Part shown: positions 55,325-63,865 of the stretch, in pieces | How the letters are laid out: every line of letters starts with the position of its first letter | Numbering within the stretch: the stretch's first letter is position 1 | NCBI GenBank assembly: GCA_022841375.1 | Contig: JALHRQ010000001.1 | Coordinates: 764,480-828,479 of the forward strand | DNA: 64,000 bases | Reading direction: 5' to 3' | Origin: Burkholderiales bacterium | GTDB lineage: Bacteria > Pseudomonadota > Gammaproteobacteria > Burkholderiales > SG8-41 | Position numbers and translations under genes: made by a program | Notes under the pieces: generated by a model | The model's input: only the letters and a program-made list of their open reading frames with translations | What the model was told of the DNA's origin: nothing | Databases searched by the model: none

Positions 55325-55999
55325 TCAGTAGGTGCCGGGCTCGAAAGGCACTTTCCTCCCGACCAGAGACTCAAGCATCTGCAGTTCGGCGTCGGTGTGG
55401 TTGATGACCGGCGCCGCCTCCAGCATGCGGGGCATGCCTTTGCCGTAGATGTAGCGCGGCTGGTCGTGGCGCTTGGTGCGCACGGTTTCCGCCGCAGCAG
55501 GGTCATCGAGAGGCGTCAGCACCGCCTCGCCGTAGCAGGTGCAGGCATAAGTGCGCCGCGCTTCGGTTTCAATATAAATGGCAGTGCCGCGAATGCCGAT
55601 GGTCGCAGTGGCGGTATGAATCTGCCGCCTGCGCCCCGATTCAAACACCGACAGCAACGCGCCAGTGACCACGCGCAACGCGGTGACGACTCCCTTCGCC
55701 GCCGCCGAACCGTATTCGACACGACTGTCGGCACGCACCAGAAACGCATCCTTCTCGGCGACAAACACCAGTTCGGCGCCTTTGCCGGTGACAATGACAT
55801 CACCGGCATTGACCCGCTGTCCGCGTTCCGCCGGTTTGCCATTGATGCGTACATCGCCCTTGATCTGCGCAATGCCCGGCGGCAAAGTTCCCGCCGCCAA
55901 TGCGGCGCGCAACTGCAACATGCCCGAAGCTGCAATCGCGGCAGCCGTCGCACCGTGCAACCAGGCACGGCGCTCCGCTCTCAATCCGGCTTTTTTCAT
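55325..55999 (-). CDS. FecR-domain exported protein
   Basis: The 224-residue protein has an N-terminal signal (RRAWLHGATAAAIAASGMLQL; the RRAWLHG start is reminiscent of a Tat signal). The FecR domain follows at about 45-150: VRINGKPAERGQRVNAGDVIVTGKGAELVFV, DAFLVRADSRVEYG and TATATIGIRGTAIYIETEA. The FecR domain in stand-alone exported proteins is a beta-helix-like structural module, not necessarily a signal transducer. YACTCYGEA carries two cysteines. It is upstream of nothing on its own strand and convergent with DUF4126. Confidence 0.85.
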   Translation of the reverse strand: MKKAGLRAERRAWLHGATAAAIAASGMLQLRAALAAGTLPPGIAQIKGDVRINGKPAERGQRVNAGDVIVTGKGAELVFVAEKDAFLVRADSRVEYGSAAAKGVVTALRVVTGALLSVFESGRRRQIHTATATIGIRGTAIYIETEARRTYACTCYGEAVLTPLDDPAAAETVRTKRHDQPRYIYGKGMPRMLEAAPVINHTDAELQMLESLVGRKVPFEPGTY

Positions 56000-56056
56000 G
56001 GACCGACTCCTTGTTCAGGCATTACAGGCGGACGCCATTTGATGCTCATCGCGCCA

Positions 56057-56284
56057 TTACTTCTTTTTCATGAAAAACGTGAACTCTTTATCAGCAGCAT
56101 CCGAAGACAGCAGGTCATTGCCGGTCTGCCTGGCAAACGCCTGAAAATCCTTCACCGACCCCGGATCCGTCGCCATGATCTTCAGCACCTGCCCGGACGT
56201 CATGTCAGTCAACGCTTTTTTGGTACGCAGGATCGGCAGCGGGCAGTTCAGACCGCGTGCATCAAGTTCTTTGTCGAACTGCAT
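56057..56284 (-). CDS. tusA: TusA-family sulfurtransferase
   Basis: From ATG 56284 (GAGGTTCACAG upstream) the protein is 75 residues: MQFDKELDARGLNCPLPIL, with the catalytic cysteine in LDARGLNCPLPILRTKKAL. KIMATDPGSVKDFQAFARQTGN is the second conserved half. TusA proteins carry persulfide sulfur for tRNA thiolation, molybdenum cofactor synthesis and, in sulfur oxidisers, for cytoplasmic sulfur traffic. MoaC and the sox cluster lie 3-4 kb away, which is suggestive but not proof of a dissimilatory role. An in-frame start at 56356 is less likely. Confidence 0.92.
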   Translation of the reverse strand: MQFDKELDARGLNCPLPILRTKKALTDMTSGQVLKIMATDPGSVKDFQAFARQTGNDLLSSDAADKEFTFFMKKK

Positions 56285-56428
56285 CTGTGAACCTCGCTTT
56301 TCTGAAATAAGTTGAATGCTGAACGCGAATATACGGTCTATGTGCGGGCTTCTCAAGAGCGCTGCCGGGCGTTGATTTGCCCTCGCGCAACACCGCTGCG
56401 ACGCAGATTATAGACGCGCACAGCGCCG

Positions 56429-57778
56429 CTAAAACACGCTGATGTTGCTGTCGGCCAGCAGTCTGGATAGTCGCACATTGGCGGCCGACAGCCGGTCCAC
56501 CAGCAACTCCAGAAACGCGCCATTAAAATGATGGCGGCACAACTCCGAAGCCCGCGGCAGAGTCTCGGCACGGATCTCGATCACCACCACATCGGCGCTG
56601 GCGACGACACTCGCCGAGCGCTGGAATTTGTGTTTGCCAAGATAGGCCATCTCACCAAAACACTCGCCGGCCTTAAGAGAAATCAGCAGCTTGTCCTGCT
56701 TGCGCACCTCGACTTCGCCGTCTGCAAGAATAAAAAATGATGAGCCGATATCGCCTTCCTGGATCAATACCGTGGAAGCCGGCAGCCGCTGCCATTTAGC
56801 CAAACGCAATACTTCCCAGAGTTCAACATCGCTGAACGCCCGAAAAAATTCAAGCCGGCGCAAAGTGTCGAATTTCTCCACTTCCGGCATACCGTCCGGC
56901 GCCTTGGCGCGCGACCCGCCCAGTGCTTCGACCAGATCGCCGGCGAGATCACTCCAGGTCTGGTAACGCTCGACGGTATTCTTGCTGAGCATGCGCAGCA
57001 CGATGCCGTCGACACGCACCGGCACTTCGGCGCGGAACCGGCTCGGTGGCGCGGGTTCCACGTTGATGATCTGGTAGATGATGCTGTAATTGTTGGTTCC
57101 GGCAAAAGGCAGCCGCCCGGTCAGCAACTGATAAAAAACCACGCCCAGGGAAAAAATATCCGTCTGATAAGTGAGCGGTTGTTCCCGGACCTGCTCCGGA
57201 GACATGTAAGCCGGAGAACCGACACCGGTGATCTGCGTCGTATCGCTGGAATTGTTGAGCGCTGCACCGAAATCGGAGATCTTGATGTCCGCCTCGACGG
57301 ACAGCAGGATATTGGCCGGCTTGATGTCGCGGTGGATAACCCCTTCGCGGGCGGCGTAATCCAGCGCGCGGGCGCACTTGTAGATGATTTCCAGAACGCG
57401 CGGCAGCGGCAGCAAATGCTCAACCTGGGCATAACGCTCCAGCGTCGAACCGTCGACATATTCCATTACGATATAACTGGCCTCCGCCTCGGCAACCGCA
57501 TCGTAAATGGCAACGATATGCGGATGTGCAAGCTTCCCGGCCAGAGAGGCCTCGGTCACAAACAGCTTGCGATAGCGGCGGCCGTGCTCGTCATCACCCA
57601 GCGCCTCGGGGTATACCGCCTTTACTGCAACCTCACGATCCTGGAAGGGGTCGTAGGCCTTGTAGACCACGCTGGTCGCGCCGCGGCCGAGTTCCTTGAT
57701 GATTTCGTATTTGCCGATCCTGCGCGTTTCAGCAGATGTCGGCCCGGGCTGTGATCCGGATTCCTGAAATTCACTCAT
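56429..57778 (-). CDS. Ser/Thr protein kinase with C-terminal cyclic-nucleotide-binding domain
   Basis: The 449-residue protein has a Hanks-type kinase at about 24-280: glycine loop LGRGATSVVYKA, Lys53 in VAVK, catalytic Asp151 in VIHRDIKPANILL, Asp169 in ISDFGAAL, and the activation segment VGSPAYMSPEQV. A cyclic-nucleotide-binding domain follows at about 315-435: LRRLEFFRAFSDVELWEVL, FFILADGEVEVRK and the phosphate-binding cassette FGEMAYLGKHKFQRSASV with its arginine. No membrane segment is present, so it is soluble, unlike PknB. All catalytic residues are intact. The architecture resembles eukaryotic PKG with the domains in reverse order. Confidence 0.92.
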   Translation of the reverse strand: MSEFQESGSQPGPTSAETRRIGKYEIIKELGRGATSVVYKAYDPFQDREVAVKAVYPEALGDDEHGRRYRKLFVTEASLAGKLAHPHIVAIYDAVAEAEASYIVMEYVDGSTLERYAQVEHLLPLPRVLEIIYKCARALDYAAREGVIHRDIKPANILLSVEADIKISDFGAALNNSSDTTQITGVGSPAYMSPEQVREQPLTYQTDIFSLGVVFYQLLTGRLPFAGTNNYSIIYQIINVEPAPPSRFRAEVPVRVDGIVLRMLSKNTVERYQTWSDLAGDLVEALGGSRAKAPDGMPEVEKFDTLRRLEFFRAFSDVELWEVLRLAKWQRLPASTVLIQEGDIGSSFFILADGEVEVRKQDKLLISLKAGECFGEMAYLGKHKFQRSASVVASADVVVIEIRAETLPRASELCRHHFNGAFLELLVDRLSAANVRLSRLLADSNISVF

Positions 57779-57818
57779 CAGATCAAAATACCATCAAACC
57801 AGCGTCCTGGCGGAAACC

Positions 57819-59240
57819 TTAGCGCTTGCCTTCCTGCTCCATCAACGCCCGGCGCAGCTCGCGAATACGGGCCTCAATGGCCGACATCTGGTAGAAATCG
57901 CCCTGGCCGCTTTTCAGCGCAATCTGGAATTGCTCCAGAGCCGGCCCGAGCTGCCCCGCTCTGACATAGGCCTCGCCTTGTGCGCGGTGCTGCAACAGAC
58001 TGTTGCCCTGGGCGGCATACGCCTGCGCCTGCAATTGATACAAGCGCGATTCGTCCGACTGCGTCTGCAGGCGCGTATCGATCAATTTAAGGGCTTCGGC
58101 GGGTTGCCGCAGACGCAGTAACTGCTCGACATGACCGTAGAACAATGCGCGCGGATTCGGATATAACCGTCGGGCCGCCTGGTAGCAGGCCAGCGCCTGT
58201 GCAGCGTCTCCCGCGGCATCCGGGATGCGGCAGGCCAGATTCTCGATGATCGGACTGGCCGTTTTAAGCAACGGCACGAGTTCGCGTTTCGCACGCTCGT
58301 AGTCACGCGCCCGGATCAGGCTCGCGACCAGGCCATATCTCGTCGCGGTTTCGGAGAGAAATTTCCGGTCGCCAAGACTGGCCTCAAAAAAGGCAATGGC
58401 TTCGCGTGGCGTGTCGTTTTCGGCGCGCAACTTGGCGCGGATAAGCTGGAACTCAAGGCTGTCCGGCACCTGGCGATAAGGCATTTGCTCGACGCGGCCC
58501 TGGATGTCTCCGATCCGCTCAAAAGTCAGCGGATGGGTGCGCAGATACGAAGGTGCGCCCCCCTCGTAAACCCGCGTCGCACGCTGCAAACGTTCAAAAA
58601 AAGCTGCCATGCCGCGCGGGTCAAAGCCCGCACCGTCAAGAAGCAGTACGCCGACACGGTCCGCTTCGCGCTCATTATCCCGGGTGAAATTGAGCTGGCT
58701 CTGCATGACCCCGGCCTGGCCGAACGCCATCGCCGCTTCCGCGACCTGGGAATTGGAGCGCGCGGCCAGAATCGCAACCGCCATTGCGGCCATCGACATC
58801 AACTGACTTTGTCCCTGCTGACTGACCATGCGTGCGATATGGCGCTGGGTGACGTGCGCGATCTCGTGGGCAACGACCCCGGCAACTTCCGATTCACTTT
58901 GTGCAGCCAGCAGCAGCCCGGAGTGGATGCCAATGAACCCGCCGGGAAGTGCGAAAGCGTTGATTTGCGGGTCACGCACCACAAAAAACTCGAATTCCTG
59001 CCGTGTTGCATCGCTGCGTGAAGTCAGTTTGAAGCCGAGGCTGTTGGCGTACTCCGCAACCTCGGCGTCATCCAGATATGCCGGATCACGGCGGATGTCA
59101 CGCATGATGCGTTCGCCGAGCCGACGCTCATCGGCGGGCGAAATCGCCGCGCCCGACACGTCGCCGAGTTCGGGTAAGGCCTGCGCGAGTACCCGGGGCA
59201 CACAAAGCAGGATCAACAACAGGAAAATTCGCTGGATCAT
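57819..59240 (-). CDS. bepA: M48-family periplasmic metalloprotease, BepA type
   Basis: The 473-residue protein has a signal peptide (MIQRIFLLLILLCVPRVLAQ), the zinc motif HEIAHVTQRH at about 125-133, the third-ligand region RDNEREADRVGVLLLDGAG, and a C-terminal TPR domain (about 290-460, for example RAREYERAKRELVPLL-like repeats and LGPALEQFQIALKSGQG). This is the BepA/YfgC architecture. BepA assists or degrades outer-membrane proteins such as LptD during assembly. The gene diverges from moaC, with the two starts about 35 bases apart. Confidence 0.93.
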   Translation of the reverse strand: MIQRIFLLLILLCVPRVLAQALPELGDVSGAAISPADERRLGERIMRDIRRDPAYLDDAEVAEYANSLGFKLTSRSDATRQEFEFFVVRDPQINAFALPGGFIGIHSGLLLAAQSESEVAGVVAHEIAHVTQRHIARMVSQQGQSQLMSMAAMAVAILAARSNSQVAEAAMAFGQAGVMQSQLNFTRDNEREADRVGVLLLDGAGFDPRGMAAFFERLQRATRVYEGGAPSYLRTHPLTFERIGDIQGRVEQMPYRQVPDSLEFQLIRAKLRAENDTPREAIAFFEASLGDRKFLSETATRYGLVASLIRARDYERAKRELVPLLKTASPIIENLACRIPDAAGDAAQALACYQAARRLYPNPRALFYGHVEQLLRLRQPAEALKLIDTRLQTQSDESRLYQLQAQAYAAQGNSLLQHRAQGEAYVRAGQLGPALEQFQIALKSGQGDFYQMSAIEARIRELRRALMEQEGKR

Positions 59241-59275
59241 GATGCTATGATAAATCCGCTAATCGGGAGTTCCCA

Positions 59276-59773
59276 ATGAAAAAACAATCTGTTACCGGAA
59301 AATTAACCCATTTCGACACACAGGGGCAGGCGTGGATGGTGGATGTCGCCGGTAAAGCCGAGACCCGCCGTCTCGCGCGTGCCAGCGGACGCATTGTCAT
59401 GCAACCTTCGACCTTGCGCCATATTGTCGCAGGCACCGCAAAGAAGGGTGATGTTCTCGGCATCGCGCGAATTGCCGGCATTCAGGCAGCCAAACAGACT
59501 TCAACACTGATTCCGCTATGTCATCCGCTTGCCTTGACCCGGGTTGAAATCGAATTCCGGATTTCCCGGCGCGAGCACGCCGTGACCTGCATGGCAACTG
59601 CCGAAACCTTGGGAAGAACCGGCGTCGAAATGGAAGCACTGACCGCAACCAGCGTCGCTTTGCTGACCATTTACGATATGTGCAAGGCCGTTGATCGGGG
59701 CATGCGTATCGAGTCGCTGGGTTTACAGGAAAAACGCGGCGGCAAATCCGGGGTCTGGCTGGCCGAAACATAA
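59276..59773 (+). CDS. moaC: Cyclic pyranopterin monophosphate synthase
   Basis: The 165-residue protein has the MoaC active-site blocks: [20 protein letters not shown] at the N terminus, [16 protein letters not shown], then [31 protein letters not shown] and the final KRGGKSGVW. It makes cyclic pyranopterin monophosphate, the first molybdenum cofactor intermediate, after MoaA. It stands alone here without other moa genes. The sox cluster starts 165 bases downstream on the same strand; some Sox sulfite dehydrogenases need molybdenum cofactor, but none is in the window. Confidence 0.95.
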   Translation: MKKQSVTGKLTHFDTQGQAWMVDVAGKAETRRLARASGRIVMQPSTLRHIVAGTAKKGDVLGIARIAGIQAAKQTSTLIPLCHPLALTRVEIEFRISRREHAVTCMATAETLGRTGVEMEALTATSVALLTIYDMCKAVDRGMRIESLGLQEKRGGKSGVWLAET

Positions 59774-59938
59774 TCCGGTTGCCGGAGATTCCACGCGGGC
59801 CTTCCCGGTAGACAAGCGCTCCGCTGTTGGCTAGCATCAAACGCCCAATTACACCCCCCTTCTTTGCGACAACGGTGTTGCCGGCAAGGCACCGTCTATG
59901 AGTCCCTTGCCCGGCACGATTCGACAGGAGAAATTGCC

Positions 59939-60406
59939 ATGAAATACCCCCGCCGCAAATTTCTGAAGTTCGCAGGCTGCACCGGCGCGCTTTTTGTTGC
60001 GGCCGCTGCAGGACTGCTCAAAACCGGCACCGCCTGGGCTGCCCCCTGGAACAAAAATGCTTTTGAAGCCAAAGCCATGGCAGAAACCCTGAAAGGATTG
60101 GGGGCAAGCGGCCTGATTGAAAGCAAGGACATCACCATCACTGCACCTGACATCGCAGAAAACGGCGCCATCGTTCCCGTTGCAGTCACCAGCCGCATTC
60201 CCAACACTCAGAGCATCGCCATCATTGCGGAGAAAAATCCGTTCCCGCTGGCCGCCAGTTTCGACATCATGGCCGGCGGAGACAGCTATGTCTCAACACG
60301 ATTGAAAATGGGACAGACCTCGGATGTGCGCGCTGTAGTGAAAGCCGACGGCAAGTTCTACACCGCAGCCAGAGAAGTCAAAATTACGGTCGGTGGTTGC
60401 GGTTGA
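59939..60406 (+). CDS. soxY: Thiosulfate-oxidation carrier protein SoxY
   Basis: From ATG 59939 the protein is 155 residues, with AGGAG upstream. It carries a twin-arginine signal (RRKFLKFAGCTGALFVAAAA) and ends in TVGGCG, the swinging C-terminal arm whose cysteine carries the covalently bound sulfur intermediate. The core (ITITAPDIAENGAIVPVAVTSRI) is the SoxY immunoglobulin-like domain. SoxY forms a heterodimer with SoxZ and is exported with it. It opens the soxYZAX run, with 50 bases to soxZ. Confidence 0.95.
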   Translation: MKYPRRKFLKFAGCTGALFVAAAAGLLKTGTAWAAPWNKNAFEAKAMAETLKGLGASGLIESKDITITAPDIAENGAIVPVAVTSRIPNTQSIAIIAEKNPFPLAASFDIMAGGDSYVSTRLKMGQTSDVRAVVKADGKFYTAAREVKITVGGCG

Positions 60407-60456
60407 CCGATCACCGGCTCGCCGAATAACGTCTGAATCCCAGTTAAGGAAAGATC

Positions 60457-60774
60457 ATGGCTGACCCGATGAAAATCCGCGCAACGCTGCAGGGCGATAC
60501 TGCCGACGTGCGCATTCTGATGCGCCACCCGATGGAAACCGGCACCCGGAAAACGGCGACCGGTGTGGTGCCGCTGCACTTCATTCAAAGCGTTATTGTT
60601 CAGCACAACGGCAGAACGGTGCTCGATGGCCAATGGAGTCAGGCCATCTCGCGCGATCCCTTCCTGGGGGTTCGGGTCAAAGGGGCAAAGGTTGGCGACA
60701 AAATCTCGGTGACCTGGGTTGACAACAAGGATGACAAGCGCACCGACGAAGTTGCAGTGATGGCAGGGGCCTGA
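60457..60774 (+). CDS. soxZ: Thiosulfate-oxidation carrier protein SoxZ
   Basis: The 105-residue protein starts MADPMKIRATLQGDTADVRI and contains HPMETGTRKTATGVVPLHFIQ and LGVRVKGAKVGDKISVTWVDN. It lacks its own signal peptide, consistent with export as a SoxYZ complex on the SoxY Tat signal. SoxZ supports the substrate-carrying arm of SoxY in the periplasm. AAGGAAAGATC precedes the ATG, and soxA follows after 48 bases. Confidence 0.96.
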   Translation: MADPMKIRATLQGDTADVRILMRHPMETGTRKTATGVVPLHFIQSVIVQHNGRTVLDGQWSQAISRDPFLGVRVKGAKVGDKISVTWVDNKDDKRTDEVAVMAGA

Positions 60775-60822
60775 TCCACCCTGGCCACGGCATCCGCCAA
60801 CCACAAGAACAGGGAGGAGAAC

Positions 60823-61635
60823 ATGAACAAAAAGCGCGGAATCTGCGCGGCAACCCTTGCCACACTGTGCCTCGCACTGGTCACTCCCGTTTTCGCACAA
60901 AGCGGCGACCCGTTGGCAGTCGGTCGGAAAATGCTGGTCGAGGACAATCCGGGGGAACTGTGGATCGATCAAGGCAAGGCGTTGTTCTACGAAAAACGCG
61001 GGCCAAGAAAAGTGTCTCTTGAACAATGCGATTTCGGCATGGGCCCGGGGAAACTCGAGGGTGCCGCAGCCCGGCTGCCGCGCTACTTTGCCGATACCGA
61101 CCGTGTGGAAGACCTGGAAACCAGGCTGCTCACCTGCATGACACGCTTGCAGGGCTTTGACCGTGATCAACTCATCAAAACTGCAATCAGCGCGCCTGCC
61201 AGCAAAGGTTCCGATATTGAAGCACTGGCGCTTTACATCACCTCGCGCTCGAACGGGGTGAGGGTCAATGTGTCACTGAGCCATCAGAAAGAGTACGACA
61301 TGTACAAGGCGGGCGAGTACCTGTTTTATCGCCGCAGCGGGCAGACCGACTTCGGCTGCGTGCAATGCCACGGCGAAGCGGGCAAACGCATTCGCCTGCA
61401 GGATCTGATCCACATGACGAGCAAGGCGGGTGCGCAGGAAGTATCCTCGACATGGCCCGCTTACCGCGGCTCGCACTACGTGGTACGGACGATGCAATGG
61501 CGACTGAACGACTGCGTGTGGCAAATGCGTCTGCCCGACCTGAAATACGCGACCGACTACTCGATCGCACTGACCACTTTCCTCAACCGCCAGGGCAACG
61601 ACGCCGTTATCCAGGTGCCCGGATTCAAGCGCTGA
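60823..61635 (+). CDS. soxA: L-cysteine S-thiosulfotransferase subunit SoxA (monoheme type)
   Basis: The 270-residue protein has a Sec signal (MNKKRGICAATLATLCLALV, cleaved after VFA). It has a single heme motif, CVQCH at 179-183, and a conserved axial/active-site cysteine at about 231 in NDCVWQMR. Cys69 and Cys105 are spaced to form the disulfide that replaces the first heme of diheme SoxA. With SoxX it attaches thiosulfate to the SoxY cysteine. It is 12 bases from soxX and follows soxZ by 48. Confidence 0.95.
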   Translation: MNKKRGICAATLATLCLALVTPVFAQSGDPLAVGRKMLVEDNPGELWIDQGKALFYEKRGPRKVSLEQCDFGMGPGKLEGAAARLPRYFADTDRVEDLETRLLTCMTRLQGFDRDQLIKTAISAPASKGSDIEALALYITSRSNGVRVNVSLSHQKEYDMYKAGEYLFYRRSGQTDFGCVQCHGEAGKRIRLQDLIHMTSKAGAQEVSSTWPAYRGSHYVVRTMQWRLNDCVWQMRLPDLKYATDYSIALTTFLNRQGNDAVIQVPGFKR

Positions 61636-61647
61636 GGGGAAACTGAC

Positions 61648-62277
61648 ATGAAAAATTTCACCCTCTGGACCTTGTCCGCGGCTGCAGGCCTGCTGTTTGC
61701 TGGCTGCGCAACCTATCCCGATCAGGCCACCACACGGCAAATGGCGGAGAAAATGGTGTTTGAGGCTTTTTCCGCTTCGCCGGCACACCTCAAAAGGCTG
61801 GAGCAGGATCGCTCGCAGCAGATTTGCAGCAAAGTCGGCGATGCCAAGCTTTCCCAGGATGAAGCCGCAGAACTGGTCAAACTCGCTCGTGAGTCGATCA
61901 AATATCCGGCATCAGGGCAAATCGTTGGCAACTGGAAAACCGGCGACATGCTCGCCCATGACGGCGCCGGCGACCGCATCCGCGACGGCAAAACCGAGAA
62001 CCGCCAGGAAAACGGTGCGCTGTGCCAGAACTGCCATGCACTGGCCCCGGGAGAAATCAATGTCGGAAATTTAGGCCCCGCACTGACCGGTTATGGTAAA
62101 CAGCGCGGCAATTCCGAAGCTGTTGCCAAATACACTTACGACAAGATCTATAACGCCTGGGTTTATTTTCCATGCTCCAACATGCCGAGGCTGGGCGCGA
62201 CCGGACATCTGACGCCGGAACAAATAGCGCACATGGTGGCCTATCTGATCGACCCGCAGTCACCAATCAACAAATAA
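61648..62277 (+). CDS. soxX: SoxX c-type cytochrome with lipobox-like signal
   Basis: The 209-residue protein begins MKNFTLWTLSAAAGLLFAGC; Cys20 is in a lipobox (LFAGC) and the next residue is alanine, so it is predicted to be a lipoprotein rather than a soluble periplasmic protein. The heme motif is CQNCH at 126-130, and the methionine ligand is probably Met179 in PCSNMPRLG. A helical domain of about 80 residues precedes the cytochrome part. SoxX is the redox partner of SoxA. No soxB, soxC or soxD follows it. Confidence 0.93.
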   Translation: MKNFTLWTLSAAAGLLFAGCATYPDQATTRQMAEKMVFEAFSASPAHLKRLEQDRSQQICSKVGDAKLSQDEAAELVKLARESIKYPASGQIVGNWKTGDMLAHDGAGDRIRDGKTENRQENGALCQNCHALAPGEINVGNLGPALTGYGKQRGNSEAVAKYTYDKIYNAWVYFPCSNMPRLGATGHLTPEQIAHMVAYLIDPQSPINK

Positions 62278-62325
62278 TCGCCGTATTGATTGCCGTCAAA
62301 CCCAAAAGAAAATGATTACTGCTCG

Positions 62326-63831
62326 ATGACGGCGCACGATATCGCAAGCAGACCGGTGATCAACGTATGCCTGTTGCAACCTCCAGGCTACGTGCATGCC
62401 ATGGCCCTGCTTGAGGCCGCCGAGTATGTCGCTGAAAAGGCCCGCCTCGCCGGATATGAATCCGTACTGAGCAAAAACCGCCTGTTCCAGCACGGTCTGA
62501 ACATCGTTTTTGGCGCCCATATAAATCCCAAGGACAATCCGGACTTCCCGCCGAATACGGTGATTTTCAATACCGAACAGATCCCCGAAAAAAGCGTCTG
62601 GATCAGTTCACAGTACAAGACCTGTCTTGACCGTCATTTTGTCTGGGATTACTCGAGTTCCAATTTGAAGATGATCGGCCATCAAAACACCGGGCTGATT
62701 GATTTTTACCATGTCGATAAACTGCAGAGAATCGTGCCCGCACAACAGGCCGAATACGATCTGGTTTTTTACGGCTCAATGAACGAGCGCAGAAAACTGA
62801 TCATCGACAGGCTGCGCAACAAGGGATTGGAAATTCTCACTGTTTTCGGGCTCTACGGACACGAAAGGGATGGTCTGCTGGGCAAAGCCCGGGCCGTGCT
62901 GAATCTTCATTTTTATGAGTCACAGATATTCCAGCAGATTCGTGCCTTTTACGCCCTGTCGAACGGAATGCCGGTTATCTCGGAGAATTACCCTGAAGCT
63001 TCGGCACCACCGCTGTACAAGGAGGTCCTGTTCACCCCGGGGACGCGGCGATTCGAAGACTTCACCGCAGAGTTGTTGTCTCGCGATGAGCCATTCAGGA
63101 TTGAAAGCAAAACCAAGCTTGAACGCTTTTATGCATCAAGGAACAACACGGACTTTAATCAAATCCTGGAAAAAACGATCAAGACCGTTATCGGAGAAAA
63201 TCCGGCGACATCGTCTGCAACCCCCCCCTCGCCTTCACGCATCAACCTGCTGGGCAGCCGTTACCTGCCGGGGCATCTGAATATCGGCATCGATCAAAGC
63301 ACCAACCCCGACGCGATGCTTGATCTTTCCTTGCCGCTGAAGTTGCCGGCCTCCCTGTCATCAGGGACCTGGGGAACAATCACCCTCTCCGAAAACCAGT
63401 TTGATGAGATCGTGGCCGTCGATGCCCTGTCCCGGGTGCAGCATCTGGCGCAATTGATGGACAACTGCCTGAAATTGATTCGGGAGGGCGGAAAACTCAC
63501 GATCATGGTGCCTTATGAGCTTTCCCTGGGTGCTTGGCAGGATCCGTCCCATGTCAGGGCTTTTAACGAAAATTCCTGGCTGCAGTACACCCAGCAGTTC
63601 TGGCAGCTCGGCTGGTTGAATTACCGGTTTGACATCACCGAATCGTCAATGAATCTGACGGATTTCGGCAAAACCCTGGTTTCCGGGAACGTGGCTCAGG
63701 ATGAAATCCTGCGCACACCAAGAGCCATCGAATCGATGCGCGTCGTGCTGATCAAACGAAAAACCACACCGGAAGAAAAAATGCTGGCTTGCGCCCACAG
63801 CAGCAGTTTCATTCCCGGCACAACGGGCTGA
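62326..63831 (+). CDS. Two-domain protein: glycosyltransferase-like N terminus, methyltransferase-like C terminus
   Basis: The protein is about 501 residues from ATG 62326; an in-frame TTG at 62290 is an alternative and neither has a Shine-Dalgarno. The first 300 residues resemble CgeB/GT4-type glycosyltransferases: DLVFYGSMNERRKLIIDRL, ILTVFGLYGHERDGLL, ARAVLNLHFYESQIFQQIRAFYALSNGMPVISE. Residues about 320-480 look like a SAM methyltransferase fold (LGSRYLPGHLNIGIDQ, IVAVDALSRVQHLAQLMDNC, LIREGGKLTIMVPYEL), but without a clear glycine-rich loop. GC content is visibly lower than that of the sox genes (28 and 30 G+C in the 60-base lines at 62641 and 62821; 37 in the line at 61441). Confidence 0.6.
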   Translation: MTAHDIASRPVINVCLLQPPGYVHAMALLEAAEYVAEKARLAGYESVLSKNRLFQHGLNIVFGAHINPKDNPDFPPNTVIFNTEQIPEKSVWISSQYKTCLDRHFVWDYSSSNLKMIGHQNTGLIDFYHVDKLQRIVPAQQAEYDLVFYGSMNERRKLIIDRLRNKGLEILTVFGLYGHERDGLLGKARAVLNLHFYESQIFQQIRAFYALSNGMPVISENYPEASAPPLYKEVLFTPGTRRFEDFTAELLSRDEPFRIESKTKLERFYASRNNTDFNQILEKTIKTVIGENPATSSATPPSPSRINLLGSRYLPGHLNIGIDQSTNPDAMLDLSLPLKLPASLSSGTWGTITLSENQFDEIVAVDALSRVQHLAQLMDNCLKLIREGGKLTIMVPYELSLGAWQDPSHVRAFNENSWLQYTQQFWQLGWLNYRFDITESSMNLTDFGKTLVSGNVAQDEILRTPRAIESMRVVLIKRKTTPEEKMLACAHSSSFIPGTTG

Positions 63832-63865
63832 CGTTGTATTTCCTGTTTTTCCCGCGCGCCGCTCC

